The notes below the pieces were generated by a model, which saw nothing but the letters and a program-made list of their open reading frames with translations, was not told the DNA's origin and made no database searches. Positions 9,391 through 19,000 of a DNA stretch of 64,000 nucleotides are shown here, piece by piece. Location of the stretch: the NCBI GenBank assembly GCA_018814045.1, contig JAHJAR010000293.1:1-64000 (forward strand), given 5' to 3'. The DNA is from Planctomycetota bacterium (GTDB taxonomy: Bacteria > Planctomycetota > Phycisphaerae > UBA1845 > Fen-1342). The position numbers and the translations under genes are program-made. Positions within the stretch are counted from its first letter, which is position 1, and each line of letters starts with the position of its first letter.

Positions 9391-9404
9391 TCTGCTTGAC
9401 GGCC

Positions 9405-10520
9405 TCAGTACTTCCACGGAAAGCGGGTCCGGAAGTGACGGAAGATCAGGCCCAGAATGCGAAACAGGACATAGCCGAAGTACAGATTGACGAAAGTGAC
9501 GACAACCACGTAGAGCAGTTCGCCGGCCACCGGCACTACGCTCACGAACGCCGGCTCCGGCATCATCAGGAACAACACCCAGGCCCCCAGTGTGATCAGG
9601 ACTGCGATCCAGGCCACGATGTAGACCGGCCCGACGCCCACCACACACCGAATCAGCCAGTCCGGGCGAATGAACAAGATCGAGTTGCCCAGGGCCACTG
9701 ACATGACTGCCACCGGCCAGAAGAACCAGCCCGTCACGAGCACCCCCCAAAACAGCGCCGTTTTGCCTGGATCCGTGTCCGGCATGTACCAGTGCACCCA
9801 TAGACCCGGGAGCGAACAGATGAACGAGATCCAACCCACCCAAAGCAGCGGTTTCAGCCCGCTGTGCCACCAACTCCAATCCGCATCAAACCACGGTAGC
9901 TCATCCTCGCCCGCCGCCGTCACCGTCAGGACCGTCCAGTAGAATTGCACCACGTACAGCACGGTCAGCGCGTACGGAAACACCACTATCAGGATAAACG
10001 GCCCGACCATGAAGTGACCGATCATGAAGATCAAGGAGTATGCCGCTGCGGTCAGCGCGATGTTCGCAGCGTTGCCGGGGTTACCCGCGAAATAAAAGCA
10101 GGCCAGCAGGTCGTTCAGAAAGGTCCGTGTGCGAACCGGTTCGTCCGCCGACGTATCGCCGGCCCCGGGTGTCGCCAGAACGCCAACCTTGAAGCGCCGG
10201 CCGTCGATTGCGTCAGCCAGGGCGGCCTCTTCGTGCTCGTACAGCACCCCCGCGGTCAGCCCAGGCCGAGCTCCCTTCGTCGCCGGCCTGAGCGTGCTGC
10301 CCTCCAGCAGGGTGGCTTCCTTCGGCTCTCCCGCAGCCTCTTCATGGAACTGGATCGATCCGTCGGCGGCGAATGTCGTCTCAAAATCGGCCGCGGTGAT
10401 CTCGAGCAGGCTGCCGCACTCCGGGCAGGTCGTCCGCACCCCTGGTTGCGCGTTGCGCACGCGATAGCGTTTGCCGCACACGCAACGTACCACCATGTCA
10501 GAACCCGACGCTCGCCCCAT
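9405..10520 (-). CDS. Membrane protein with N-terminal zinc ribbon
   Basis: A protein of 371 residues that I cannot assign to a named family. Near the start it has two Cys pairs, CVCG and CPECG, about 20 residues apart, as in a zinc ribbon. An acidic cytoplasmic stretch of about 100 residues follows, then about six hydrophobic helices up to the C-terminus. The start at 10520 has GGGAG five bases upstream; a later ATG at 10496, directly before the zinc ribbon, is less well supported. Zinc-ribbon plus multi-pass proteins are common in planctomycetes and mostly uncharacterised. Confidence 0.75.
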   Translation of the reverse strand: MGRASGSDMVVRCVCGKRYRVRNAQPGVRTTCPECGSLLEITAADFETTFAADGSIQFHEEAAGEPKEATLLEGSTLRPATKGARPGLTAGVLYEHEEAALADAIDGRRFKVGVLATPGAGDTSADEPVRTRTFLNDLLACFYFAGNPGNAANIALTAAAYSLIFMIGHFMVGPFILIVVFPYALTVLYVVQFYWTVLTVTAAGEDELPWFDADWSWWHSGLKPLLWVGWISFICSLPGLWVHWYMPDTDPGKTALFWGVLVTGWFFWPVAVMSVALGNSILFIRPDWLIRCVVGVGPVYIVAWIAVLITLGAWVLFLMMPEPAFVSVVPVAGELLYVVVVTFVNLYFGYVLFRILGLIFRHFRTRFPWKY

Positions 10521-10621
10521 GCTTACTCCCAGGCAACCGCGGCAACGATGCCCCACTATCTTTCATACGCAGTCCGTCCGCCGCCGCCGCATCCCAACTG
10601 CGATCGCGCCAGCGCGGCAGC

Positions 10622-10861
10622 CTACTCTTCCTCGGAGTGCTCCCCTTCGAGCTCGCGCAGGATCTCCCTGGCCCGCGCGGCGTCGGCCTGGTGAATCAGG
10701 ATCTGCACCTCGCCGGGCGCTTCGGCGCGATATCCGGTGGTCATCTCGCCGATGGCCCGGGCTTCGATGCCCTCGTCTTCCAGGGCCGCCACGATCAGAG
10801 CCGCCTGTACCTCGGTAGGCACCGTCGTCAACGCGATCGGTCGCTTGGGATCGTCCGCCAT
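10622..10861 (-). CDS. DUF2007-like small protein
   Basis: A small cytoplasmic protein of 79 residues. The start is firm: AGGAGG at 10868-10873 lies six bases before the ATG. It has the layout of the DUF2007 (putative signal-transducing) family: an initial beta-strand with a T-x-P-x-EAALI-x-ALE-x-EGI pattern, a central acidic beta-hairpin (GEVQILIHQAD), and a final helix (ARAREILRELEGE). The biochemical role of the family is not established. The acidic tail and lack of a signal peptide argue for a soluble protein. It is divergent from selB. Confidence 0.8.
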   Translation of the reverse strand: MADDPKRPIALTTVPTEVQAALIVAALEDEGIEARAIGEMTTGYRAEAPGEVQILIHQADAARAREILRELEGEHSEEE

Positions 10862-11062
10862 ATGTCGCCTCCTGTCGAGTTGTGCCGGTTCTGCCCGAAC
10901 AACCAGCGCACACCAGCACAGCACCCGGGTCCGCACCACTGCGCGCCGGGGCCGCGCCGGTTGCTGCGCGGGCGGTCCATCCCCATTGTACCGCAACGGC
11001 GACCACTCCGTCGCGAAGCCAGCTTCAGGACTTCCCCGGCGAAGCCGCTAGAATAATATCCC

Positions 11063-13000
11063 ATGAGCGACACGCCCCAACTCGTCGTCGGGACGGCCGG
11101 GCACATCGACCACGGCAAGAGCCGGTTGGTGCTGGCCCTGACCGGTACCGATCCGGACCGTCTCCCCGAGGAGAAGAACCGCGGCATGACCATCGACCTG
11201 GGTTTCGCCCACGCCAACATCGCTGATTGCGATATCTGGTTCGTCGACGTGCCCGGCCACGAACGCTTCATCCGACACATGGTTGCCGGTGCCACGGGCG
11301 TCGACCTGGCCCTGCTCGTCGTAGCCGCCGACGACTCGGTCATGCCCCAGACGCGCGAGCACGCCGAGTTACTCAGTCTGCTGGGCATCGAGCGCTGCGT
11401 CGTCGCCCTGAGCAAGATGGACCTGGTCGACGACGAATGGGCCGAGCAAGTCGAGGAAGAAGTCGCAGAACTGCTCGAAGCTCAGAAGATCAAGCCCCTG
11501 CGCATGGTGCGCACCTCCACGGAAACCGGGCGCGGCTTGGACGAATTGCGCACGGCACTGGCTGAACTGGCCCGCAGCGGCGAAGCGCAGCGCCAGCCAT
11601 ACAACTGGTTCCGCCTGCCCATTGACCGTGCGTTCAACATCCCCGGCCGCGGCACCGTCGTCACCGGCTCCGTCGCACACGGGACCATCCAGCCTGACGA
11701 TGAACTCGACCTGTGCCCAGCCGGCCGCCGCGTACGAGCGCGCGACCTCCAGACGCACCACGACCACACAACCGTGGCCGCCGGGCGGATGCGGCTGGCC
11801 GTCAACCTCGCCGGGGTGCCACTCGACCAGGTGCAGCGTGGTTGTCAACTCGCCACGCCGGGCTATCTGACCGCGGCCCGCTGTCTGGACGTCTGGCTGG
11901 CGTCTTTGCGGATGCCCGGCAAGATCCGCCGCAAGAAGATCCGCTTGCGCTTGCATATCGCGACCAGCGAAGTGCTCGCCGAATTGCGTCTGCTGAGCGC
12001 CCCCACCAGCGACCGACTCAGCGCGGAATTCGCCCAACTGCTCGTCGCCGAACCAGTCGTGGCCACCTGGGGAGAGCATTTCATAGTGCGTGACGAAAGC
12101 GGGAACCGGACGCTGGGCGGCGGGCGGGTGCTTCGGCCAGTCTCCCGACCGTGGCGCGCCAAGCGCCCGGCGCACCCGGACGGTCTGCGAGCCCTCCTTG
12201 AAGGCAACGCCACCGAGCGCCTCGAAGAAGTCGTGCGGGCCAACGAGTGGCACTCGTGCGGCGACGATTGCCTGGCCGCGCGCGCCGGCCTGGCCGATGC
12301 ATCGCAGGCGGTCAGTGTCCGCGAACCACTCGAAAAGAGCGGCCGCATCACGCGCTTCGATGCCGGTGGCAGCCCCACCTGGGCGCACGTCTGCCATCTG
12401 GACGAGCTCGTCAAGCTGATCCCGGCGCGGCTGTCCGAGCATCTCGACGCCAACCCGCGCTTGCCCGGTCTGCCACGCAGCGAGTGGCCCGGCTGGATGC
12501 CACAGGCCTGCCCACCACGTCTGCGCGCGGCGCTCGCCGATTGGATGGTGCAGAAGGGCCACGTTTCGCTGGTCGACGGCTTCATCGTGCCGCGTGGCCA
12601 GCGCGGCGGCATGTCGGAAAAGGACGAGACCTTGTTCAAGGCGATCTTGCAGGAGTACGCGGATGCCGCCTTCCAACCTCCGGCCCTCTCTGCCCTCCAC
12701 TGCCGCACGCCCCGCAACGAGAAGCGGTTGCGCGAACTGATCGACTTCGGCGCCGCCCGCGGCCAACTGGTGCGCATCGCCGACGGCCTTTGGCTGCACG
12801 GCGAGCATCACGCCCAGATGATCTCGCTGGTGACACAGGCGCTGCGTGAGCGCGGCCAACTCGCTGTAGCCGACATTCGCACCCTGCTGAACTCCAGCCG
12901 CAAATACGTTGTGCCCATCGCCGAGCATCTGGACGCCACCGGAATCACGCGGCGCGACGGAGACCACCGCAAACTCGGCCCCAAGGCCCCCAGCGCATAG
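11063..13000 (+). CDS. selB: Selenocysteine-specific elongation factor SelB
   Basis: A GTPase that brings Sec-tRNA(Sec) to UGA codons marked by a SECIS hairpin. The 645 residues start with the GTPase motifs GHIDHGKS (13-20), DVPGHE (62-67) and SKMD (117-120). These are followed by EF-Tu-like domains II/III and a long C-terminal part with the winged-helix pattern that binds SECIS RNA (ALRERGQLAVADIRTLLNSS and the closing segment ITRRDGDHRKLG). The length is normal for bacterial SelB. There is no strong Shine-Dalgarno before ATG 11063. selA, selD and the tRNA-Sec gene are not in the window, and I found no protein here that needs a Sec codon. Confidence 0.95.
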   Translation: MSDTPQLVVGTAGHIDHGKSRLVLALTGTDPDRLPEEKNRGMTIDLGFAHANIADCDIWFVDVPGHERFIRHMVAGATGVDLALLVVAADDSVMPQTREHAELLSLLGIERCVVALSKMDLVDDEWAEQVEEEVAELLEAQKIKPLRMVRTSTETGRGLDELRTALAELARSGEAQRQPYNWFRLPIDRAFNIPGRGTVVTGSVAHGTIQPDDELDLCPAGRRVRARDLQTHHDHTTVAAGRMRLAVNLAGVPLDQVQRGCQLATPGYLTAARCLDVWLASLRMPGKIRRKKIRLRLHIATSEVLAELRLLSAPTSDRLSAEFAQLLVAEPVVATWGEHFIVRDESGNRTLGGGRVLRPVSRPWRAKRPAHPDGLRALLEGNATERLEEVVRANEWHSCGDDCLAARAGLADASQAVSVREPLEKSGRITRFDAGGSPTWAHVCHLDELVKLIPARLSEHLDANPRLPGLPRSEWPGWMPQACPPRLRAALADWMVQKGHVSLVDGFIVPRGQRGGMSEKDETLFKAILQEYADAAFQPPALSALHCRTPRNEKRLRELIDFGAARGQLVRIADGLWLHGEHHAQMISLVTQALRERGQLAVADIRTLLNSSRKYVVPIAEHLDATGITRRDGDHRKLGPKAPSA

Positions 13001-13010
13001 GCCCCTTTCC

Positions 13011-14417
13011 ATGCCACGACTCGCCGTCGCCCAAACACCCGGAACGGAACTCGCGGAGTGGCGTGCGACGCTGGAACTGCTGGAGGACTTCGTCCACCGG
13101 GCCGCGGCCGAACGCGCTAACGTGGTCCTGCTGCCGGAGTGCGCCTGGCCGGCATACTTCATCGGTACGCGCGCGGCGTACTTCGCGGCCCGCTCCACCG
13201 GCCTGCCCGGACCGGACGAGTTTCTGCAACGAGTCTGCGCCTGGGCGCGCGCGACGCGCATCTCCATCTGCATCGGCTTCGTCGCCGAGCACGATCGCCG
13301 TCTCTACAACGCTGCCGCCCTGATCAGCGCCGCCGGCGAGTTGCTGGGCGTGCAGCACAAGTGTTTCTTGTGGGATTTTGACCACGATTGGTTCGAGCCC
13401 GGCCAAAGCCTGCATCCCACCGACACACCCTTTGGACGCGCCGGGATGATGATCTGCGCCGACGCGCGCCTGCCCGAGATCCCGGCCACGCTCGCGGCGC
13501 GCGGCGCGGAGCTGCTGCTCCAGCCCACCGCCTGGGTCCAGGTCGGAACGCCGGGCAAGCTCTGGAATCCGCAGCCGGATTTCCTCATCCGTGCTCGGGC
13601 GCTGGAGTTCGGCGTGCCCATCGCGTCCGCCAGCAAATGCGGCGCGGAAGGTGACACGACCTTTGTCGGCTCCAGCCTGATCTGCGACTCGGACGGCGAC
13701 GTGCTGACCCAATGCGGCCAGCGCGAGCCCGGCGTGATTGCCGCCGATGTCGAGTTCTCTTCGCCGCGCAGTCACGGGATGACCCAGGAACAGAGCGCGG
13801 CCCTGCTGGCCGAGCAACCACCGCGCATCCCCGCTGCGAACGTACCGCCCCTGAAGGTCATTCTCGCGCCACAACACCCGGCAGCCTCCCCGGGCTCCGC
13901 CCCTCCCCCGTCCACAACGTGCGGTCCCTGTCTGATTCTCTCGCCGCCCGCAACACAAACCGCAACAACCTCACGATCCGCGAGCACCAACGCCGAGCTC
14001 GTGGGCGCGAGTTGCATTCGTCTGCATGGCCCCACGACGAACACCTTCCAACTCGGCGAGATCCGACTCGCCGCCGTTTCCGCCGATCAGACGCGCGGCT
14101 TCGCTCCCCTGCGCGCCCTGGCCCTCGACGGGGTTCACGCGGTGGTGGCGTTCGGCGCCCCGGAACACGCGGCGCTGTTGCAGACCCGTGCCTCCGAAAA
14201 CCGCTTCTATGTCCTGGCGGCAAGCGACCGGGCCTGCGTTGTGTACGACCCGACCGGCAAACGCACCACGCAGCGCGCCTGGCCACGTGGCGCGGCGAGC
14301 ACGTCCGGCCAGGCTGATTCGACATTCACGCTGGAGCCCGGGCAATCGGCTGATAAGCAGGTCGCGCCGCGTACTGACATGCTTCGGGGCCGAGCGCCGC
14401 GGTCGTATGAGTGGTAG
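13011..14417 (+). CDS. Carbon-nitrogen hydrolase (nitrilase superfamily) with degenerate C-terminal copy
   Basis: Starts 10 bases after selB and is probably co-transcribed. The N-terminal 265 residues form a nitrilase-superfamily amidohydrolase. The Glu-Lys-Cys triad is visible as LLPEC (E43), HKCFLWDF (K117) and MMICADARLPE (C149), as is the family pattern RARALEFGVPIASASKCG. Such enzymes cleave non-peptide amide bonds; the substrate cannot be told. After a Pro/Ala/Thr-rich linker (about 270-330), the last 120 residues look like the end of a second nitrilase domain (LLQTRASENRFYVLAASD and VVYDPTGK) but without Glu, Lys or Cys. With 468 residues it is much longer than a single-domain nitrilase. 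Confidence 0.85.
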   Translation: MPRLAVAQTPGTELAEWRATLELLEDFVHRAAAERANVVLLPECAWPAYFIGTRAAYFAARSTGLPGPDEFLQRVCAWARATRISICIGFVAEHDRRLYNAAALISAAGELLGVQHKCFLWDFDHDWFEPGQSLHPTDTPFGRAGMMICADARLPEIPATLAARGAELLLQPTAWVQVGTPGKLWNPQPDFLIRARALEFGVPIASASKCGAEGDTTFVGSSLICDSDGDVLTQCGQREPGVIAADVEFSSPRSHGMTQEQSAALLAEQPPRIPAANVPPLKVILAPQHPAASPGSAPPPSTTCGPCLILSPPATQTATTSRSASTNAELVGASCIRLHGPTTNTFQLGEIRLAAVSADQTRGFAPLRALALDGVHAVVAFGAPEHAALLQTRASENRFYVLAASDRACVVYDPTGKRTTQRAWPRGAASTSGQADSTFTLEPGQSADKQVAPRTDMLRGRAPRSYEW

Positions 14418-14509
14418 GCCGGCTCCATCTCCTCGCTACGCCAGACCAAGCAACGAATGCACATCGCTGGTGCGCCCGTTGCGAACGCGCCGCGCGGTTG
14501 CAGCCCGCA

Positions 14510-15217
14510 TCATTTGCGTTTGCCGATTTCCGACAGCAGCTCCAGTTGCACTTCCTGAATCTCCACCAGGCGTTCCCACTGATGCGAGAGCAGGTGATCG
14601 ACCTTCTCGTGCAGTTGGCGGATCTCCAGCTCGGCCTTCAGGTTGACCTGATAGTCGTGCTCGGCGCGCAGACGGTCTTTGGCCTCCTGCCGATTCTGAC
14701 TCATCATGATGATGGGCGCCTGAATGGCGGCGAGACAGGAAAGGACGAGATTGAGGAGAATGAAAGGATAGGGATCAGCGGGTCGCCAAAGGAAAACGAA
14801 CGAGTTCATCAAGATCCACAGCGAGAGCAAGATCCCAAAGACGATCAAAAACGACCAACTGCCGCCGAACGTGGCGATTCGGTCGGCGAGGCACTGGCCG
14901 AACGTCCACGACTGCTCTTGTTCCGCATCTACATTGCTCGAAAGCAGCTCGTGTTCGCGCAGACTGCGGAGAACGTCTTGTTCCAAAGACGTGAGCGCGC
15001 CCTTCTCGGACTCCAACAACGAATGAACATATTTCCCCCGGAACGTCGCGAGGTCTGCGCGGCAGATGAACTGCTCGGGGGACCAATCGGGGTGGGCTCG
15101 GCGTATTTCGTCCGCCACCGCCGGGCGTACGACCGCGCCGGCCATCAGATCCCGGGCCGGGAACGGCTTTCCGCAGATGGCGCAAGTTTGCCTGTGGTTG
15201 CGATTGTCCTTGCTCAT
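14510..15217 (-). CDS. DUF1003 membrane protein
   Basis: A protein of 235 residues. The N-terminus has a CAICGKPF Cys pair and a soluble region of about 110 residues. Two closely spaced membrane helices follow (WSFLIVFGILLSLWILMN and PFILLNLVLSCLAAIQAP), then the signature IIMMSQNRQ-x-DRLRAEHDY and a helical tail. The two helices and the signature define DUF1003, a family of unknown function, sometimes linked to Mg or cyclic-nucleotide transport by annotation only. The start has AAGGTGA five bases upstream. Confidence 0.88.
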   Translation of the reverse strand: MSKDNRNHRQTCAICGKPFPARDLMAGAVVRPAVADEIRRAHPDWSPEQFICRADLATFRGKYVHSLLESEKGALTSLEQDVLRSLREHELLSSNVDAEQEQSWTFGQCLADRIATFGGSWSFLIVFGILLSLWILMNSFVFLWRPADPYPFILLNLVLSCLAAIQAPIIMMSQNRQEAKDRLRAEHDYQVNLKAELEIRQLHEKVDHLLSHQWERLVEIQEVQLELLSEIGKRK

Positions 15218-15250
15218 CGCTCACCTTCATCGCTTCGCATCCGCTGCCGG

Positions 15251-15397
15251 CTAAGCTCCAATCCCTGAATGTCGCTGCTCGACCAGCGGTACCGCGAACG
15301 TGATTCCCAGCACCGCGCCGGCGTACCTCCCCCGATGGCCGACGAGCCTCTTGAATGCGATCCAGAACACCGAAAGAGCCCTCAGAGCAGTAACCGC
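15251..15397 (-). pseudogene. Possible 5' remnant of an ABC-transporter permease
   Basis: The reverse strand encodes a segment with the look of the first membrane helix of MacB/DevC-type permeases (VFWIAFKRLVGHRGRYAG, then AVLGITFAVPLVEQ), after which it stops. Nothing of the remaining permease is present. The similarity is by eye only and the piece is short. Confidence 0.3.
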
Positions 15398-15659
15398 GCC
15401 AGGGGCAACACCACGCGGGGGCCACGCTCCGCCGCCGTTGCTGCACGGGAATCGTACCACTGAACGCCCATCTCGCGAAAGCTCGGCCTTCGTTGGCCGA
15501 CGCTGCGGCCGGAGCCGCGGAATCCACGAAGGGTGCCTGAGCGCGTGGCGTCTCCAGCTTGGGTTCGCCAACATCCAACCTGATTCTGCAGGCACGTTGC
15601 CATGCAGCGGCGATCGTGGCCAAATCGGGAAACCAGATCACGGTGGCCACCCTGGATAG

Positions 15660-15914
15660 CTCCCCGTAGGCGTACCGACGTCGTTTACCGGCAGCGCGTT
15701 CGCAAGCGACCATCTGGACATCTGGTCCTACAACAGCCGCAATGAACTGGCCGGCGCCGAGCGGTACGACAGCACCGACCCGGAGAGTCCAACGAACCCC
15801 ATCCCCGCCGCCGATCACGCGTATGCATACGACAACATCGGCATCTGGGAGCAGCACGTCCGAGGCGGACCCGACGGCCGGAAACGAGGCGCGGATTTCA
15901 TCTGTCGCAAGTGA
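15660..15914 (+). pseudogene. RHS/YD-repeat protein fragment
   Basis: One reading frame, open between a TAG at 15657 and a TGA at 15912, encodes the sequence pattern of RHS-repeat proteins: HLDIWSYNSRNELAGAERYD, then a proline-rich spacer, then HAYAYDNIG. In intact RHS proteins the same elements (W-x-YN-x-RNEL, then Y-x-YD-x-IGNR) recur many times. Here there is only one unit, with no start signal. It is a leftover of a much larger surface or toxin-delivery gene. The remainder of the 811-base gap between the DUF1003 gene and the beta-helix gene holds only the possible permease fragment. Confidence 0.5.
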
Positions 15915-16028
15915 GCGTCACGGTACTCCCGGTGATCGTGCGTTTCGATGACGGGTGCATTCTGACTCTCAACCGCCTGTTACAGTGACGGACGAATGGG
16001 GAACAAACGAGCCCCGCATCTCACCCGG

Positions 16029-19000
16029 CTACTCGGATTTCGCCTTCGCGACCCAGCCCGGACTGCCGTACACGCCGGCCTGGGTGAAGTCGAACGGCTC
16101 GAAACCGATGTCCCGCGCTGGCGACTTCTCAGAGAGCTTGAAGTCACGCTGGCCCGGATCTGAGAATCCCGGGTCTTCAATGACGGAATGCGCGTCACGA
16201 CCCGCCTCCCGCCACTGCTCCCAGCTCGATCCGGTAAAGTCGAAGTCCGCGCCGCCGGTGTGCCGGTAGCAGTTGTGGTCCATCAGGACGTTGATCTTCG
16301 TCCAGGGACCAGCGAGCAATGCGCCGCTGTCCCAATAGACGATGTTGTTCTCGAAGGTGAAGGAGCGGTGATCCTCCACGCGCGTGCACTGGAGCTGATA
16401 CAGCCTGCTGAAGGCGAAGATGTTGTTGCGGATGACGTTGTCGCGCCCGTAATGCTGGTGGAAGCCACCTGTCTTGGTGTTGTAGACCAGGTTGCTCTCC
16501 ATGAGGATCCCGGTGCTGCCCTCGTCCGTGTACAGGCCCCAGCCACCATAAGCGTAACTGTCCACATCGTGGATCACGTTGTGGCTGACGCTCGTGCCCT
16601 GTGACGGACCAAGGGTGTACACGCCGCCCATGTCGCTGAGCACGCCCTGGCCGATGTCGTGAATGTGGTTGAACGCGATCACGTTACGTTTGGCCAGGCT
16701 CTCTGCGTAGCCCCAACGCCAGCCGACTGACACGCCGGTGTAGTACAGGTCGCCGATGTCATTATGCGTGATGCGGTTGTCGCCACTGTGGCCGATCCAG
16801 ACGCCGACCGCACATGGAAAAATGCGCCCGCCGGCGCGGATGATGTTGTTGTCCACGACGATCCTGCCGGTCTGCTCCGCGTCGCCCTTGCGCGTCGCGG
16901 TCTCGCCGATGCGGACGCCACCCGCCCCAGTGTCGTGGATGCGCGTACGCTGCACGACGCAATCCTGACAGCCGCGCCTGAACCAGATGCCATAGCGCCC
17001 GATATGCTCGATCTCACAGTCGCTGATTTCGACGTGACGCGCCCCGTCAAGCATCACGACCGCGTCGATGGTCGCGGCGGCCTGGGCTGGCTCAAAGCCC
17101 TCGGGGGGCGTGTGGTATGCCGCGTGGCGGAACGTAAGCCCCTCGAAGCGAACGTGCTCGACGAACTCGCCGGTCTCGGGGCGTCCCTGCACGACGATGA
17201 ACTGCTCGGTTACGGGGGCGATGACGCGGGCGGTCTTGATGTCCTCAGTCTCCCGCGGGAGGTATGACAGGCGGTCGGCACGGTCGAGAAACCACTCGCC
17301 CGGGACGGTCAACGCCGCAGCGCAGTTCTCCAGGTGGTAGCGCGTCTCTTTCGTCCAGGGATTCCACGGCTTCATGCCCTGTCCGTGGGTCACGATTGCA
17401 TTCCGGCCCTCATCCAGGTGCTCGATGAACCGCCGGGTTATATCCCACTTGTGGTAAGCGATCAGTTGAACGTCTGCGAGCTGCAGCGGATCCAGTGTTG
17501 CGAGCACGCTCACGTCTTTCGGCTTAGCCAGCACGATCAGGCGAGCCTTTTGCGGCACGCGTTCGCCCGGCGTGAACACCGTCTCTTCCACACCTTGCAT
17601 GAAGAAGTAGCTCTCATCCGGCGTTCGCGCACGAATAGCCCGGCGACCGTTGACAAAGAGCTGCTCAAAATACCACTCGCCAGCGGCCACTTCCGGGACG
17701 TGGGCAGTCCAAACGCCCGGCGAACTCTCCACAAAGCCGCTGATCGTCCGGCCGCCGTCGAACACCGGCCGCTCGCCGGCGCGGGCGCGGTAGGTGATCG
17801 GCGCATTTGCCGAGCCGCTGTCGGAAGGCGTAAGTACCAGTGGCTCGCGCATCGTGTACTGGCCGGCGGCGATTTCGACCGTGATCGCCCCAGTTCTGCG
17901 CTCCTCTGGCCCAAGACGCCGAATTGCATCCCGGGCTCCCGCCAGCGTAGCCAGTGGGCCATCGCTGCGGTCGTCGCTGGCCGGCGGAAGCCGGCCCGAC
18001 CAGGCGTCGTTTCCGTCCGGAGCAACGTACAGCGTCTCGCCCGCAGGGGCAGATGGCTGTCGCTGCCAGACACGGACGTAGTCAACCGCCATCGCGTCCG
18101 GCAGCTTCGCGTCCGCGATGTCATCGGCCCACTCGCCAACCTCCGCACTGAGGATGAGAAACTCGCCGCGCTGCGATACGGCCTCCCGCATCCGGCCGGT
18201 CTCCTGTCCGTCGACGTAGAAGATGTACTCCTGCGGCGTCCATTCCAGCCCAAACGTGTGAAAGCCCTCTCCGAGCCGTGGTACGGGCTTGTTGATGTGC
18301 CGGCTCTTGTGGTCCTCGCCGTAGCCGTCCCAGTGGATCGTGTGCAGGGCTCTGTCGCGATACTTGGGTGTGGCCAGGTACTCGATCACGTCGATCTCGA
18401 CGCCGGCGCTTGCCGGGTTACCTACCGGACTGCCCATGGTGGGCGACTGCAACCAGAAAGCGGACCAATGCCCTGGCTGCGTTTGCGTCTTGTACCGGCA
18501 TTCGAAATAACCGAAAGTCGGCTCGAACTTGCCGGCGGTGCTGATCATTCCCGTGTGGTACTCGGATGTGGCGAACAGAGTGGCCGCGGGTCGCGTGGCT
18601 GTCGGCTCGTGACACGTTGTCGTGATCAACAAATGGCCTTGGCCATCGAGCCGGGCGGCCTCCGCGACGTTGATGGCATCGCGTCGTGGTCCCAGGTGCC
18701 GTGGCGCCCATCTTGCTGAATCAGGCGGCGTGCCGATTGGTCCCTCAAACTCGTCCTGCCAAACGAGCGCGTAGTCGTCGTGCTGAAGGAAGCCCGGCAT
18801 CTCGGGCATGCCGTGCGCATGCTCGACGCTGGGTTCCGGGCGGTACTCGTCGCGTTGCAGGCCGATCTGCCCGAAGGGGATCGGCTTGAAGCCGGGAAGC
18901 TTCTCCTTCAGCGGTGCGTTGGGCCGCAGCGCAAAGTCGAGGTGCTCTGGATCGGCGAACCCGGGGTTCTCGTCGGTCTCCACATTGTCTGTGAGCATCG

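Noticed and set aside
11369-13273. Minus-strand open frame of 634 codons across selB and the nitrilase gene
   Set aside because: Antisense to two well-identified genes with catalytic motifs; no recognisable domain.
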